A stretch of DNA of 64,000 nt. It comes from Gordoniibacillus kamchatkensis. GTDB taxonomy: Bacteria > Bacillota > Bacilli > Paenibacillales > NBRC-103111. The notes below the pieces were generated by a model that saw only the letters and a program-made list of their open reading frames with translations, ran no database searches and was not told where the DNA came from. Shown piece by piece: positions 34,758 to 43,659 of this stretch. Numbering within the stretch: position 1 is the first letter of the stretch; each line of letters opens with the position of its first letter. A program made the translations under genes and the position numbers. The DNA lies in the NCBI RefSeq assembly GCF_000829455.1, contig NZ_JXAK01000005.1, positions 98,261 through 162,260 of the forward strand, written 5' to 3'.

Positions 34758-36961
34758 ATGAAGTGGAAGAAGTCACCGGTCGCCTGGATACTGCGCATTG
34801 CCTTGCTGGCCGCCGCCGTTTTCCTGGCATGGCATTACTGGCCCGCTAAAAAAGTCGAAAGCATCCAGAGTGCAGATGGATCACAGATCAAATTCCGTAC
34901 GCATGGCGATCGCATCGAGATTTACGAGAACCGGCAATGGACTCCGTTCTTCGTCAAAGGGGTCAATGTAGGTGCCGCGCTTCCGGGGCATGACCCGGGA
35001 GAGCTTCCGATCGGCAAGGAAACATATTTGGAATGGTTCAAGCAAATTCAGGAGCTCGGCGCCAATACGATTCGGGTATATACGATTTTATCGCCGTTAT
35101 TTTATCAAGCGCTTGTAGAGTACAATGAGCGCCATGCGGATGCGCCGCTCTATTTCATCCAGGGCGTATGGACGCCGGAAGACGAGCTGAACGATAAAAA
35201 GGATGCCTACGAGGGCGGCATCTACAGCGAGTTTCAGACCGAGATCGCTTATGCCGTCGGAGCGGTGTACGGCACAGCCGATATTCCGGAGCGGTTCGGC
35301 AAGGCGAGCGGCGCCTACCGATACAACGCCGGGCCCTATTTGCTGGCATGGCATATCGGGACGGAATGGGACCCGAAGATGGTTCAGAACACGAATGAAC
35401 GGCACAATGACAAGACCGGCTTCCAAGGCACCTACGTATCCGTCAAAATGAACGCCTCCCCTTTTGAAAACTGGCTCGCGGAAATGCTCGATCATTTGGC
35501 GGTGCTGGAATCGCAGAACGGGTGGAAGCATCCGCTCACTTTTACCAATTGGGTCACCACCGATCCGCTGAAGCATCCCGGCGAGGTGCTGGTTCAAGAA
35601 GATATGGCCAGCGTCGACGCGACTCATCTGGAAACGCACGGCTGGCCTGCCGGCTATTTTGCTTCGTTTCACGCTATCCCTACTATCCCGATTTTTTCCG
35701 GTTGGACCACACGCTGATGGACATGAAGGATAAGGACGGAACGCCCAATACGTACCTCAGCTATTTGACCAAACTGAAGGCTTACCATCAAGACATGCCC
35801 GTCATGATTACGGAGTTCGGCGTTCCTTCCTCGCTCGGAATCGGACATCTGGCGAATAAGGGCCGGAATCAAGGCGGCCACAACGAAACGGAGCAAGGCC
35901 GAATCGACGCCTCGCTCCTGCAGGATATTGCAAACAGCGGCATGGCGGGAGCCATTCTGTTTTCCTGGCAGGATGAATGGTTTAAGCGCACCTGGAATAC
36001 GATGCACTTCGAAATTCCGCAAAGCCGCCGCAAGCTGTGGACCAACGTTTTGACGAACGAACAGCACTTCGGGCTGCTCGCCGAGCTGTCCGGAAAGGAT
36101 GGGCCGCTCAAAATCGACGGGGACGCGAGCGATTGGCAATCGCTCAAAGAAGGCGACAAGCAAAAGCTCGAAGGCAACTACCCGGGATGGAAGTCGCTCT
36201 GGATGACCCATGACGAGGCATACGTTTACATTATGGGCGAGCTGGAAGAGCCGTTCGATCCGGAACGCGAGCTGCTTTACTTCGGCGTCGACACAACTCC
36301 CGGCGGCAACCGGCACGCGAAAGAGCTGGGAACCGTTAAGCTCGACGAAGGGCTGGAGACGCTCATCGAGCTCGGGAGAGACGGGGAAAGCCAGGTGAAG
36401 ATCGCTTCCAATTATGATTTTCACACCCGGTTATACGGCAGTCAGTACGGCATGCTGAAGGTGGATCCTGAGGACATGAAAGACGATTCCGGCATCTTCG
36501 ATCCGTGGAAGCTGGCCGTCGGCCTGGAGCAAATGCCGCCGGATTCCACCGTCTACAGTCCGTTTCAGGACGTACCGGCCGGCATGCTGAAGCGCGGGTC
36601 GACGGATCCGGCGTCGAACGATTTCGATTCTTTGGCGATGTGGCAAGCCAAGGGCAACGTCGTGGAGATGCGAATCCCGTGGATGCTGCTGGGGTTCACA
36701 GACCCGAGCTCGCTGCAGGTGATGAGCTACTGCCAGAAGAACGGGCAGCTGGTCGCCACGACGTCCAAGGGGATTCGATTGCTTCCCTGGATCGTTCGGC
36801 GCTCGGACGGCGGTATCCTCGGTTTGAACGGAGCCGCGGGCGTCTATCCCGTCTCCAAGCTGCCCTTATACACATGGCCTGCCTGGAACAAGGTCCGGAA
36901 CGTCGAGCGGCTTAAGAAGAGCTACGACCTGATGAAGGACGCTTTCCACAAGATCGGATGA
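34758..36961 (+). pseudogene. Second membrane-anchored GH-A-like glycosidase, frameshifted
   Basis: About 735 residues when repaired, the same architecture as the gene at 24507-26777: N-terminal anchor (VAWILRIALLAAAVFLAWHYW), TIM barrel with Glu candidates in HIGTEWDPK and ITEFGVPSSLG, and a C-terminal CBM9-like domain (KIDGDASDW, DEAYVYIMG, LLYFGVDTTPGG). The frame breaks near 35674, between YFASFH and YPYYPDFFRLD, where one base is missing; the paralogue reads YFASYHIYPYYPD there. Start at ATG 34758 with AAGGAG at nine bases. Last gene of the rightward operon. Two such anchored enzymes, one per operon, suggest paired processing of the polymer. Confidence 0.8.
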
Positions 36962-36964
36962 GCC

Positions 36965-37018
36965 AAAAAATCCCCTGTAGCCGAGCGCAAGCCGCCGGCG
37001 ATAGGGGATTTCCTTTTA
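36965..37018. terminator. Bidirectional terminator between GHL2 and the second sinR
   Basis: Stem AAATCCCCT / AGGGGATTT with inner GCC/GGC pairing; A/T runs on both sides fit termination of both converging genes. Confidence 0.8.
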
Positions 37019-37357
37019 TTAGGATTCGGAGCGTTTTTGTTTGTTGCGCCACTTGTTATACTCCAAAAATTCCGCAAACTGCTCTTTGCTTATGCCGGAT
37101 TCCATAGCCTCCCGCACCAAACTGAGCCACTCTTCGTCCAGCTGCTCCTTAGGCTGCGGATTTTGATTATGAATGATCGTCTCCAGCTGAACGCCCAACA
37201 CTGCACTGATCTTTTCAAGAAAATGAATCGACGGATTCGATTGGACCTCTCGTTCGATGGAGCTCAAATAAGATTTGGCCACTCCCGCTTTCTCCGCCAA
37301 CTCAGTAAGGCTTAGCCCTTGCTCCAAGCGCAGTTGCTTGACTTTCTTGCCAATCAT
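37019..37357 (-). CDS. sinR: SinR-like XRE-family repressor, second copy
   Basis: 112 residues, about half identical by eye to the copy at 30515: HTH (GLSLTELAEKAGVAKSYLSSIEREV), NPSIHFLEKISAVLGV, and a C-terminal SinI-binding type helical pair (LDEEWLSLVREAMESGISKEQFAEFLEYNKW). AGAAGGGG precedes the ATG at 37357. It lies downstream of a SinI-like gene as in B. subtilis sinI-sinR, so this is the likelier orthologue-like pair. No SinR-type operator is visible in the intergenic gap. Confidence 0.88.
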   Translation of the reverse strand: MIGKKVKQLRLEQGLSLTELAEKAGVAKSYLSSIEREVQSNPSIHFLEKISAVLGVQLETIIHNQNPQPKEQLDEEWLSLVREAMESGISKEQFAEFLEYNKWRNKQKRSES

Positions 37358-37482
37358 GGCACGACCCCTTCTGGCTACCGACAGTTTTACAAATACTATA
37401 TTAGCAAAAAATGCCCGCAATGTGGACGGTTATTTTCCATTATAGAAATTGGAAGCGCTAACATAAAAGCTGAAAAAAATTA

Positions 37483-37635
37483 TTATCGTTGCGAGTCGTC
37501 TTCGTTCTCTTTACATTCGCGAAAAAATTCCCGTACTTCCTCCGTGGAAATTCCCGAATCGCGTGCTACGATCATCAGGTTCACCCAGTGCTCTTCCAGT
37601 TTCTTGTTGGGTACAAGCGTTTGTTTTACGGACAT
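37483..37635 (-). CDS. sinI: SinI-like anti-repressor
   Basis: 50 residues with the SinI-type helical motif LEEHWVNLMIVARDSGIST followed by EEVREFFREC, the same fold as the C-terminus of the two SinR-like proteins here. In Bacillus SinI binds SinR and frees matrix genes. ATG at 37635 with GGAGGG. It has no HTH domain, so it should act only by protein contact. It lies 125 bases upstream of the second sinR on the same strand. Confidence 0.82.
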   Translation of the reverse strand: MSVKQTLVPNKKLEEHWVNLMIVARDSGISTEEVREFFRECKENEDDSQR

Positions 37636-37749
37636 AGCCCGATCCCTCCAAAGGTCTGGTTTTTTGGCGCGCATGATAGTATTCGAGACAAACTTCTCGT
37701 TTAAGCGGGTATTTTATTATTTTTTTTACATATTAACCATTTTAAAGAA

Positions 37750-37773
37750 AAAAAGGCTGCTCGTCGGCAGCCT
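37750..37773 (-). terminator. glmM terminator
   Basis: Compact stem AGGCTGC / GCAGCCT with a five-base loop and T7 on the minus strand, about 20 bases after the glmM stop. Confidence 0.87.
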
Positions 37774-37791
37774 ATCCTGTACAATCGATCG

Positions 37792-39162
37792 TTACGAAAC
37801 CGAGGCAACGTCATCGTTCAACACACCCATTTCCGAACGAATGACGTCGGCAATTCGCTGTGCATACTTCTCCAGCAGTGCGGCATCGGGACCCTCGACC
37901 ATAACGCGAATGAACGGCTCCGTACCGGAAGGACGCACAAGCACGCGCCCCTCGTCCCCGAGATTCGCCCGGACGTCCTCGATCGCCCGCCGGATGCCGA
38001 TATTGCTGTCCCAGCCTTGCTTGCCGGCGACCGGCACGTTCACAAGCAGCTGCGGGTAAGAACGCATAATGCTGCGCAGCTCGCCGAGCGGCTGTCCCGT
38101 ATTCGCCATCACGCTTGCCAATTGAACGGCAGTCAGAATGCCGTCTCCGGTCGTGTTGTGATGCAGCATGATCATATGGCCCGACTGTTCGCCGCCCAGC
38201 ACATAGCCGCCTTGGCGCATGGCCTCCATCACATTGCGGTCTCCAACGGCCGTCTGAACGACATTGATATTTAGGAGCTTCATTGCTTTAACGAAGCCCA
38301 TATTCGACATTACGGTCGTTACTACCGTTCGGTGGTCAAGCTTTCCGGCGGCAAGCAAGCTTCGCGCCAAAATGGCGGCAATATAGTCGCCGTCGACAAG
38401 CTCCCCCGTCTCGTCCACCGCTATCAAGCGGTCCGCGTCGCCGTCAAAGGCGAGGCCCAGCTGCGCTCCTTCCCGCACGACTGCGTCTTGCAATGCGCTC
38501 GGGTGCGTCGAGCCACAATTCACATTGATATTGACCCCGTTCGGCGCTGCGGCCAGCGGAATGACGTTCGCTCCGAGCGCCCGCAGCACTTCAGGCGCAA
38601 TCGCGGCCGCAGCGCCGTTCGCGCAGTCCATAACGATCTTCATCCCGTCCAGACGCTCGCGGGTCGTCCCTGCCAAATAGTTGACATACATGCCGCACGC
38701 ATCCTGGCGCTCCAACACACGCCCAACTTCCGCTCCTACAGGCCGAGGTATCGCATCGTCCGTGTGGTCCAGCAAAGCTTCAATCTGTTGTTCCATCTCG
38801 TCAACCAGTTTAAAACCGTCGCTGCCAAAAAACTTGATTCCATTATCCGCTGCAGGGTTATGGGAAGCGGAAATCATCACGCCGGCATCCGCCGCCAGCG
38901 TACGAGTCAAGTAGGCCACGCCAGGAGTCGGAATCACGCCGGCGCGAATGGCATCCGCTCCTACCGACAAGATACCCGCAATGAGGGCGGACTCGAGCAA
39001 ATCGCCCGAAATGCGGGTATCTTTGCCGACAACGACCGACGCCCGCGCTTTCCCCGCAGTCAGCAAATAAGCGCCCGCACGCCCAAGTCGGTATGCCAAT
39101 TCCGGAGTCAGCTCCTGATTGGCCACGCCTCTTACGCCATCCGTACCAAAATAACGTCCCAT
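37792..39162 (-). CDS. glmM: Phosphoglucosamine mutase
   Basis: Converts glucosamine-6-phosphate to glucosamine-1-phosphate for UDP-GlcNAc synthesis, cytoplasmic. 456 residues, family length. Starts MGRYFGTDGVRGVAN; the phosphoserine site is in MISASHNPAADNGIKFFG, metal site in LAFDGDADRLIAVD, substrate loop in LGGEQSGHMI and phosphate-binding end VRPSGTEPFIRVMVEG. ATG at 39162 with GGAGAGGGG. It follows glmU by 25 bases. In Bacillus glmM normally sits with cdaA-cdaR, so this pair with glmU next to polysaccharide genes is unusual and may be a dedicated copy. Confidence 0.95.
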   Translation of the reverse strand: MGRYFGTDGVRGVANQELTPELAYRLGRAGAYLLTAGKARASVVVGKDTRISGDLLESALIAGILSVGADAIRAGVIPTPGVAYLTRTLAADAGVMISASHNPAADNGIKFFGSDGFKLVDEMEQQIEALLDHTDDAIPRPVGAEVGRVLERQDACGMYVNYLAGTTRERLDGMKIVMDCANGAAAAIAPEVLRALGANVIPLAAAPNGVNINVNCGSTHPSALQDAVVREGAQLGLAFDGDADRLIAVDETGELVDGDYIAAILARSLLAAGKLDHRTVVTTVMSNMGFVKAMKLLNINVVQTAVGDRNVMEAMRQGGYVLGGEQSGHMIMLHHNTTGDGILTAVQLASVMANTGQPLGELRSIMRSYPQLLVNVPVAGKQGWDSNIGIRRAIEDVRANLGDEGRVLVRPSGTEPFIRVMVEGPDAALLEKYAQRIADVIRSEMGVLNDDVASVS

Positions 39163-39187
39163 CGATACGTTCCCCTCTCCGCTTATT

Positions 39188-40575
39188 TCACTTGCTTGCC
39201 TGAAGCAGCCGGTCCCGCAGCCTGCTTGCATAATCCGCTTTGGTGACTTGACGTTCGCGGGCAATCGCAAACGCGCCGTCCGGAACATCATCCGTTATCG
39301 TAGACCCGGTAGCTATGTAAGCTTCATTTCCGATCGTTACGGGCGCGATCAAATTCGTGTTGCTCCCCACGAAGCAGCGGTCTCCGACGATCGTTCGGCG
39401 TTTGCTCACGCATCGTAATTCACGGTAATGGCGCCGCAGCCGATGTTCGTGTTTTGGCCGATATCCGAATCGCCGACATAAGCCAGGTGCGGAATCTTGG
39501 TGCCCGCTCCGATATTGGAATTTTTTACCTCGACGAAATCTCCCACTTTCGCCCCTTCTCCTATGACGGAGTTAGGCCTGATAAAGGCAAAAGGGCCAAT
39601 CGATGCGTCATCCGCAATAATCGACTCCCTAACGACGGAATGGTGCACGGCGACTCGTTCTCCCAAGGTGCTCGATTCAATCTCGGTACCGGCGCCTATG
39701 CGGCAACCTTTACCGATCGACGTTAATCCCGAGATGGTCACGCCGGGTCCGATCACCGTATCTTCACCGATGCGAACCGTAATATCGAGATAAGTCGTGT
39801 TCGGGTCTATGAGGGTAACGCCGTTTTTCATATGCAGCTCGTTGATCTGATTGCGAAGCACCCGATTTAATTGCGCGAGCTGAACCCGGTCGTTGATTCC
39901 CAATACTTCATGCGCATCGGCAACAAGTAGCGATTGGACGGAGAGCCCCATCTCCTTCACGATCCGGATGCAATCCGTCAAATAGTACTCCCGTTGGGAG
40001 TTCTTATTTTGCACTCGATCCAGCGCTTGAAATAGCACGGAGTTGGAAAAACAGTAAAGTCCCGGGTTGATTTCCTTGATTCGCTTTTCTTCCGCCGACG
40101 CATCCTTCTCCTCGACAATGCGCGCCACTTCACCCGCCTCGTCGCGGACAATGCGCCCGAATCCGGACGGATTGTCGACGGCTGCGGTCAGCATCGTCAC
40201 CGCCGCGCCGGATTCGCGGTGCGCGTTCAATAACGATCGATACGTATGTGAAGTGACGAGCGGCGTATCTCCGTAACAGACAAGGGTATGTCCCTCCAGG
40301 CCGCCGATCGCCTCGCGGGCTTGCAGAACGGCATGCCCTGTACCGAGCTGGCGAGCCTGCCTAACGTATTCCGCTTCGGCGCCAAGCTCTTGCTCGATTT
40401 GCTCGGCGTAAGCGCCGACGACCACAAGCAAGCGCCCTACTCCGGCACCTCGGAGGGAATCGGTTACGTGACGAATCATCGGCTTGCCGCAAAGCGGATG
40501 CAGGACTTTATGAATGCTGGACTTCATTCGAGTTCCTAAACCGGCCGCAAGCACGATTGCGAATGTCTCGTTCAC
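39188..40575 (-). pseudogene. glmU: Bifunctional GlmU, frameshifted near the C-terminus
   Basis: Makes UDP-GlcNAc from glucosamine-1-phosphate: C-terminal acetyltransferase, N-terminal uridylyltransferase. About 462 residues repaired. Nucleotide-binding start VLAAGLGTRMKS; CYGDTPLV; then left-handed beta-helix hexapeptides ([30 protein letters not shown]). The frame breaks near 39410 after AITVNYD: one missing G (GATGC for GATGGC) hides [18 protein letters not shown] and the rest to 39188. The gene is essential in studied bacteria, so unless another copy exists a sequencing error is likely. Start GTG at 40575 with AAGGAG nine bases away. It follows the GH18-like gene by 32 bases. Confidence 0.9.
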
Positions 40576-40607
40576 TGTATGTCTCTCCTTCTGCATGCAA
40601 TTTGGGC

Positions 40608-41546
40608 CTACTCCCGTAAACGGGCCCAGCTTTCATAATCATGAATGGCAATGCCGGCGTATGAACCGCTGCTTTCGAGCATTTCGCTGACCGTGCCGAG
40701 CTCGCGCATCATTTGCGATCTCCCTTTACCGTAGAAGGTAATGAAGCCTTCGGAGCTCGGTACCGTCTCCACCGCAATGATGACGGGCTTGCCGTTTCGC
40801 TCCGCTTCCCCCAGCTCGGTCTTGATGCTGCTGACGATGTCCGATGCATTGTCCCGATAGGCCATCAGGGTAGTTTGATCCAGCTGGCGTATCATCCATT
40901 CGGACAGCGTTGTCCGTCCGCCCCGCCCGTCCGGGACGCTAAATTGCTCCAGCCAGACCGGCAAATCCGCACCGGCAATCAAATGGGGGGTTTCCGCTCT
41001 CATCTCCTCGACGAAGCCGCTCACCGTATCCCGCCAAAGCCCCAGCATCGCATCCGTATCGGCATACCAGGCACGCATGACGAACGGCTCGACGTCCAGA
41101 TGGATTCCTTTAAACTGCTCCGCGGCTGCCACCGTACCGTTGTAAGTTTTCACCCAATCGATCAGCTTGTACATTTTGATCTGATTGGCGGAAAGTATCC
41201 AATCGGGAGCTCCCCCTAAAGCGTGAACCTCGATACCGCGAGCGGATGCCTCGCCGATAAAGCTGCTGTAGTCACTCGCAGGAACATCGGGATCGACTTG
41301 CAAAAATACGAGATTGACGCCGTTTTGCCGAAGAAATTGGAGCGAGCCCTCCTTGTTCTTCAGCGCCATGCCCGTATTCCATATCCAAGTAGCCGTATAC
41401 GACCGCCCGCCGGCCGCTAAGGCGTACGCCCGATCGACGGTGCCGGCGGGCGGCGGAAGCGAGACAAGGGGTTGAGTAAAGGCCAGACAAAGCAAGGCGA
41501 CTTTCCCGACAAATCGGAACCTGAAAAGCAGATGGTTTCCTTTCAC
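40608..41546 (-). CDS. Secreted GH18-like TIM-barrel protein (first gene of glmU-glmM operon)
   Basis: 312 residues: a signal peptide or anchor (FVGKVALLCLAFTQPLVSL), then TATWIWNTGMALKNKEGS, FLRQNGVNLVFLQVDPDV, FKGIHLDVEPFVMRAW (GH18-like DxE position), DLPVWLEQF, QTTLMAYRDNASD, VIIAVETVPSSEGF and IAIHDYESW. Paralogue of 23593-24510, aligned over its full length. GTG at 41546 chosen because GGAGG lies nine bases before it; the ATG two codons earlier is too close. The promoter has TATAAT and a SinR-like operator. Catalysis is not certain: only one carboxylate of the usual DxxDxDxE is plain. Likely acts on the locus polysaccharide outside the cell. Confidence 0.8.
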   Translation of the reverse strand: MKGNHLLFRFRFVGKVALLCLAFTQPLVSLPPPAGTVDRAYALAAGGRSYTATWIWNTGMALKNKEGSLQFLRQNGVNLVFLQVDPDVPASDYSSFIGEASARGIEVHALGGAPDWILSANQIKMYKLIDWVKTYNGTVAAAEQFKGIHLDVEPFVMRAWYADTDAMLGLWRDTVSGFVEEMRAETPHLIAGADLPVWLEQFSVPDGRGGRTTLSEWMIRQLDQTTLMAYRDNASDIVSSIKTELGEAERNGKPVIIAVETVPSSEGFITFYGKGRSQMMRELGTVSEMLESSGSYAGIAIHDYESWARLRE

Positions 41547-41602
41547 TTGCATACTCCTCCGATTCATAGTTTGGGAGGGCGGCTCGGCAAAACACATGAT
41601 CG

Positions 41603-41631
41603 ATTATACCAAATTGTTCGTTATTACGAAT
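41603..41631 (-). promoter_or_regulatory. Promoter and SinR-like operator of the GH18-like/glmU/glmM operon
   Basis: Minus-strand TATAAT (41608-41603) with GTTCGTTATTACGAAT (41616-41631), a near-perfect palindrome, in the spacer/-35 region. The arrangement is the same as at the ubiA promoter. Confidence 0.75.
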
Positions 41632-41767
41632 GGTTCCTGCGTCATTATTTTTGTAAACTTTTTGTTTGAGATGTTCGTTTTTTGTAGAAAAACCTCGATA
41701 AATCTATGATATGTTCGGTGAGGAATTAGGAGTTTTCGCATTGTGCTTGGTTGGGCGAGCAAAAATT

Positions 41768-41783
41768 GTTCTTTATACAGAAC
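41768..41783. promoter_or_regulatory. Distal SinR-like operator
   Basis: GTTCTTTATACAGAAC: two exact GTTCT half sites, 14 of 16 positions palindromic, about 160 bases upstream of the promoter. Single half sites occur at 41673 and 41791. Looping with the proximal site is possible. Confidence 0.7.
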
Positions 41784-41842
41784 GACCGATTGTTCGCTCA
41801 AACAGCCGAAGGCAAGAAAGAGGGGACAAACCGAACTGAAAA

Positions 41843-41882
41843 ATGCAGCTTATATCCCGGGAGGAGATAAGCTGCATTTTTT
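41843..41882. terminator. Terminator hairpin, right copy of the flanking repeat
   Basis: ATGCAGCTTAT / ATAAGCTGCAT stem (41843-41853, 41867-41877), the same 35 bases as 23297-23331 except one, in the same orientation. A/T runs on both sides allow termination of the ABC operon arriving on the minus strand. Confidence 0.83.
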
Positions 41883-42747
41883 TACCCTTTCACCGAACCG
41901 ATCATGGCGCCTTTCACGAAGTATTTCTGAATGAACGGGTACACCATCAGAATCGGCAAGGTCGATACCAAAATAGTGGCATATTTCAACGATTCTTCGA
42001 CGATCATTTCATCCCCGGAAGCGGAGACGACTTGCGCATCGCTGTATTGCCCCGCCATGACGATATTTCGCAAAATCACTTGCAGCGGGTACATGCTTTC
42101 GTCCCGTAAATACAACAAGGCGAGAAAGAAGTTGTTCCACAATCCTACGGCGTAAAATAAGCCGATCGTCGAGAGCGCCGGCTTGGACAGCGGCAGAACG
42201 ATCCACGTGAACACACCGATATCCGTTAACCCGTCCATTTTCCCGGATTCTTCGAGTTCTTTCGGAATACCTTGGAAAAAAGTGCGCATGACGATTAAAT
42301 TCCAAGTGGAAATGAGGCCAGGAATCGTCATCGCCCATATCGTGTTCATCAGCCCCAAGCTTTTGACGACCAGAAACGTCGGGATCATGCCTCCGCTGAA
42401 AAGCATCGTAAACACAATCATGAGCATAAACGTTTTGCCGAAAACAAGGTTTTTTCTGGCCAACGCATAAGCTCCCATCGCAGTAAACGAGAGCGATAAC
42501 AAAGTCCCCAGCGCCACATAGACGATCGTGTTTTTATAGCCGAGCAAAATCCGCGGATCGTTCAAAACCAAGTGGTACATGTTGAAATTGAGCCCTTTGG
42601 GCCAATGGTGACTTCGTTCCTTATGACATAGTCCGAAGCGCTTAAGGAGACCGCGGCCATATACACGAAAGGATACAGGGTGGCAACGACCACACCGGAT
42701 AAGAGGAGCGCGTTAACCACATCAAATAAATGAACTTTGCGTTTCAC
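41882..42747 (-). pseudogene. Carbohydrate ABC transporter permease (YtcP/LplC-like), frameshifted
   Basis: Inner-membrane permease of a CUT1-type sugar importer, about 288 residues repaired, six helices. The N-terminal part (VHLFDVVNALLLSGVVVATL, FVYMAAVSLSASDYV) is separated from the rest by a frame break near 42594: GGGC where GGGGC is expected, after EVTIGPKG. The second part begins FNMYHLVLNDPRILLGYKNT and contains the EAA-type loop MDGLTDIGVFTWIVLPLSKPAL. Starts GTG at 42747 behind AAGGGGG. Last gene of the solute-binding protein-esterase-permease operon. No ATPase is present; such importers usually share one encoded elsewhere. Confidence 0.87.
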
Positions 42748-42762
42748 TGCCGGCGCTCCCCC

Positions 42763-43659
42763 TTACCATAGGCTCGTTTCCCCTAATCTGCGGCTCGCAT
42801 AATTGGCGGAAAAGACGAAGATAAAGCTGATCACTCCCATAAACAAGTCAACGGCGGTACCGTAGCTGAAGTTCCCTTTCACAATCCCGGTTCGGTACAC
42901 ATAAGTCGATATGACATCCGCGGTTTCATAGGTTGCGGGATTGTACAGAAGAAACACTTTTTCAAATCCTATTTCCAGTATTTGTCCCGCATTCAAAACG
43001 AGAAGAATGACCATCGCCGGCGCAATTCCAGGCAAAGTGACGTGAAGCATCCGCTTCCACCGCCCCGCTCCGTCGATTTCGGCCGCCTCATACAGCTGGG
43101 GGTCGACCGTTGTCAGTGCGGCGAGATAGATGATCGAACCCCATCCGGCCTCCTGCCATATGCCCGAGGCTACATAAATCGTGCGAAACCATCCGGCTTC
43201 CATTAAAAAATTAATGGGCTGAAAGCCGAAAGCTTTGATCACATCGTTGATAAATCCTATAGTCGGAGAAAGAAACAGGGTAAGCATCCCGGCGACAACG
43301 ACGACGGAAATAAAATGCGGAAGATAGCTTACCGTCTGTACGAAACGTTTGTAGATGGACCATCTGACTTCGTTCAACAGCAGCGCTAAAATGATTGGTG
43401 CCGGAAAACCGAACAGCAGTTTATAGGCACCGAGAAGAAAAGTGTTTCTAATGAGCTCGAACGCATCGGGGTTAGTAAAAAATTGGATATAATATTTCAA
43501 CCCGACCCATTCGCTATCCCAAATGCCCTTAAACAAATTGTAATTTTTGAAGGAAATGACGATTCCGAACATCGGTACATATTTGAAGATGACGTAATAA
43601 ATCAGAACGGGCGCCAGCAGAAGCAAGAAGTACTTATCCCGCATTACTTGTTTGATCAT
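42763..43659 (-). CDS. Carbohydrate ABC transporter permease (YtcP partner, LplB-like)
   Basis: 298-residue permease with six membrane segments, starting MIKQVMRDKYFLLLLAPVLI. The ATPase-docking EAA loop is AAEIDGAGRWKRMLHVTLPGI. The ATG overlaps the stop of the esterase (ATGA at 43659-43656), so translation is coupled. An upstream in-frame start lies inside the esterase gene and is not needed. It pairs with the permease just downstream for uptake of an oligosaccharide, aided by the lipoprotein at 45659. LplB-type systems in Paenibacillus often import plant-cell-wall oligosaccharides. Confidence 0.9.
   Translation of the reverse strand: MIKQVMRDKYFLLLLAPVLIYYVIFKYVPMFGIVISFKNYNLFKGIWDSEWVGLKYYIQFFTNPDAFELIRNTFLLGAYKLLFGFPAPIILALLLNEVRWSIYKRFVQTVSYLPHFISVVVVAGMLTLFLSPTIGFINDVIKAFGFQPINFLMEAGWFRTIYVASGIWQEAGWGSIIYLAALTTVDPQLYEAAEIDGAGRWKRMLHVTLPGIAPAMVILLVLNAGQILEIGFEKVFLLYNPATYETADVISTYVYRTGIVKGNFSYGTAVDLFMGVISFIFVFSANYASRRLGETSLW

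Noticed and set aside
23297..41882. Integrative element or prophage spanning the locus
   Set aside because: No integrase, recombinase, phage structural gene or tRNA target is present, and base composition does not differ clearly; only the flanking hairpins hint at mobility.
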